7,102 nucleotides of DNA from positions 1 through 7,102 of the forward strand of contig JAGCZE010000286.1 of assembly GCA_017960415.1 (NCBI GenBank), in the 5' to 3' direction. The translations under genes and the position numbers were made by a program. This document shows positions 6,802-7,102 of the stretch, piece after piece (within the stretch, counting starts at the first letter, position 1; every line of letters starts with the position of its first letter). This DNA is from Lachnospiraceae bacterium. GTDB lineage: Bacteria; Bacillota_A; Clostridia; Lachnospirales; Lachnospiraceae. Under the pieces are notes generated by a model. The model saw nothing but the letters and a program-made list of their open reading frames with translations, searched no databases and had not been told where the DNA came from.

Positions 6802-6960
6802 GGTATCAGATAGCCTGGGATTGATTCTTTCTATGGTATCAGATATCCCCCAATCGATACATTTCTATGGTGTCAGATATCCCGCGATCGATACTTTCTT
6901 TGGTATCTGATATCCTTCGATCGTTATTTCCTACGGTATCAGATATCCAGCGATTGATAC
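6802..6960. repeat. Five-copy 33-bp tandem repeat array
   Basis: Plus-strand units start at 6802, 6835, 6869, 6902 and 6935, with lengths 33, 34, 33, 33 and a last partial unit of about 26. Each begins GGTATCAGATATCC (variants: TAGCC in the first unit, GGTGTC in the third, ATCTGAT in the fourth), then an [AG]ATCGATAC-like segment, then TTTCTAT. There are no unique spacers, so this is a simple direct tandem array. The unit at 6935-6960 lies inside the 3' end of the AEC transporter gene, where it encodes VSIAGYLIP. The other four fill the gap up to the MATE ribosome binding site. Confidence 0.92.
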
Positions 6961-7102
6961 AAACACCGGGATCACGATTATTGCCAGAAGCGTCGAATAC
7001 GAAACGATCGCGGCCGAAAGCTCCGCGTCGCGGTTAAACTTCGTTGCAAGCATGGTCGTCATTGCCGCACTCGAAGACGAGCAGGCGATCAGACAGGATA
7101 CA
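6931..7102 (-). CDS. AEC family transporter (auxin efflux carrier-like), C-terminal fragment
   Basis: Only the last 56 codons and the TAG stop (6933-6931) are in the window; the 5' part lies beyond the right edge. The translation contains SSSAAMTTMLATKFNRDAEL, then SAAIVSYSTLLAIIVIPVF, and ends VSIAGYLIP. This matches the end of AEC permeases (the auxin efflux carrier/malate permease family): a small-residue-rich membrane segment, a short charged loop (KFNRDAEL), and a last hydrophobic helix with ST and P. Family members move organic acids or related compounds across the cell membrane; the substrate here is unknown. The 3' terminal codons are also the first unit of the 33-bp array that continues downstream. 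It is upstream of the MATE gene on the same strand. The family call rests on a short segment. Confidence 0.72.
   Translation of the reverse strand, partial: VSCLIACSSSSAAMTTMLATKFNRDAELSAAIVSYSTLLAIIVIPVFVSIAGYLIP

Noticed and set aside
6802..6960. CRISPR array
   Set aside because: The units follow each other directly with no unique spacers, one unit overlaps coding sequence, and no cas gene is in the window.

Overview
The window looks like chromosomal DNA from a Gram-positive Clostridia-type bacterium, probably Lachnospiraceae-like. The reasons are an LPXTG cell-wall-anchored surface protein, strong AGGAGG-type ribosome binding sites, moderate GC with AT-rich gaps, and homologs typical of that group (a stand-alone GltD-like flavoprotein, a MATE exporter, an AEC permease). 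The lineage is inferred from gene style and is not proven by any marker gene.

Layout from left to right: (1) 8-1156, plus strand: a family 5 glycoside hydrolase of the endoglycoceramidase-like kind, with no secretion signal and no C-terminal sandwich domain. (2) 1188-2426, minus strand, convergent with it across a 31-bp gap: a GltD-like NAD(P)/FAD/Fe-S oxidoreductase. (3) 2467-2538: a compact control region where the terminator of the next gene and the best promoter of the GltD-like gene lie almost on top of each other. (4) 2545-5178, minus: an 877-residue secreted, repeat-built, LPQTG-anchored surface protein. (5) 5179-5380: an AT-rich promoter region with nested inverted repeats carrying GATAC/GTATC. 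(6) 5381-6784, minus: a MATE-family multidrug/metabolite exporter. (7) 6785-6960: a five-copy tandem repeat of about 33 bp that fills the gap upstream of the MATE gene and reaches into the 3' end of the next gene. (8) 6931-7102, minus: the last 56 codons of an AEC-type (auxin efflux carrier/malate permease) transporter, cut by the window end.

Four of the five genes run on the minus strand, but they do not form one obvious pathway. AEC and MATE may be co-transcribed, since no clear promoter is visible between them. The surface-protein gene has its own leader and a strong terminator and looks monocistronic. The GltD-like gene appears to start from its own promoter just past that terminator. I see no CRISPR array, insertion sequence, tRNA or rRNA. 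The strongest unusual signals are the tandem array, which looks like repeated copies of the AEC gene's own stop-codon end, and the terminator hairpin sitting in the predicted 5' leader of the GltD-like gene. I found no convincing new multi-gene system.
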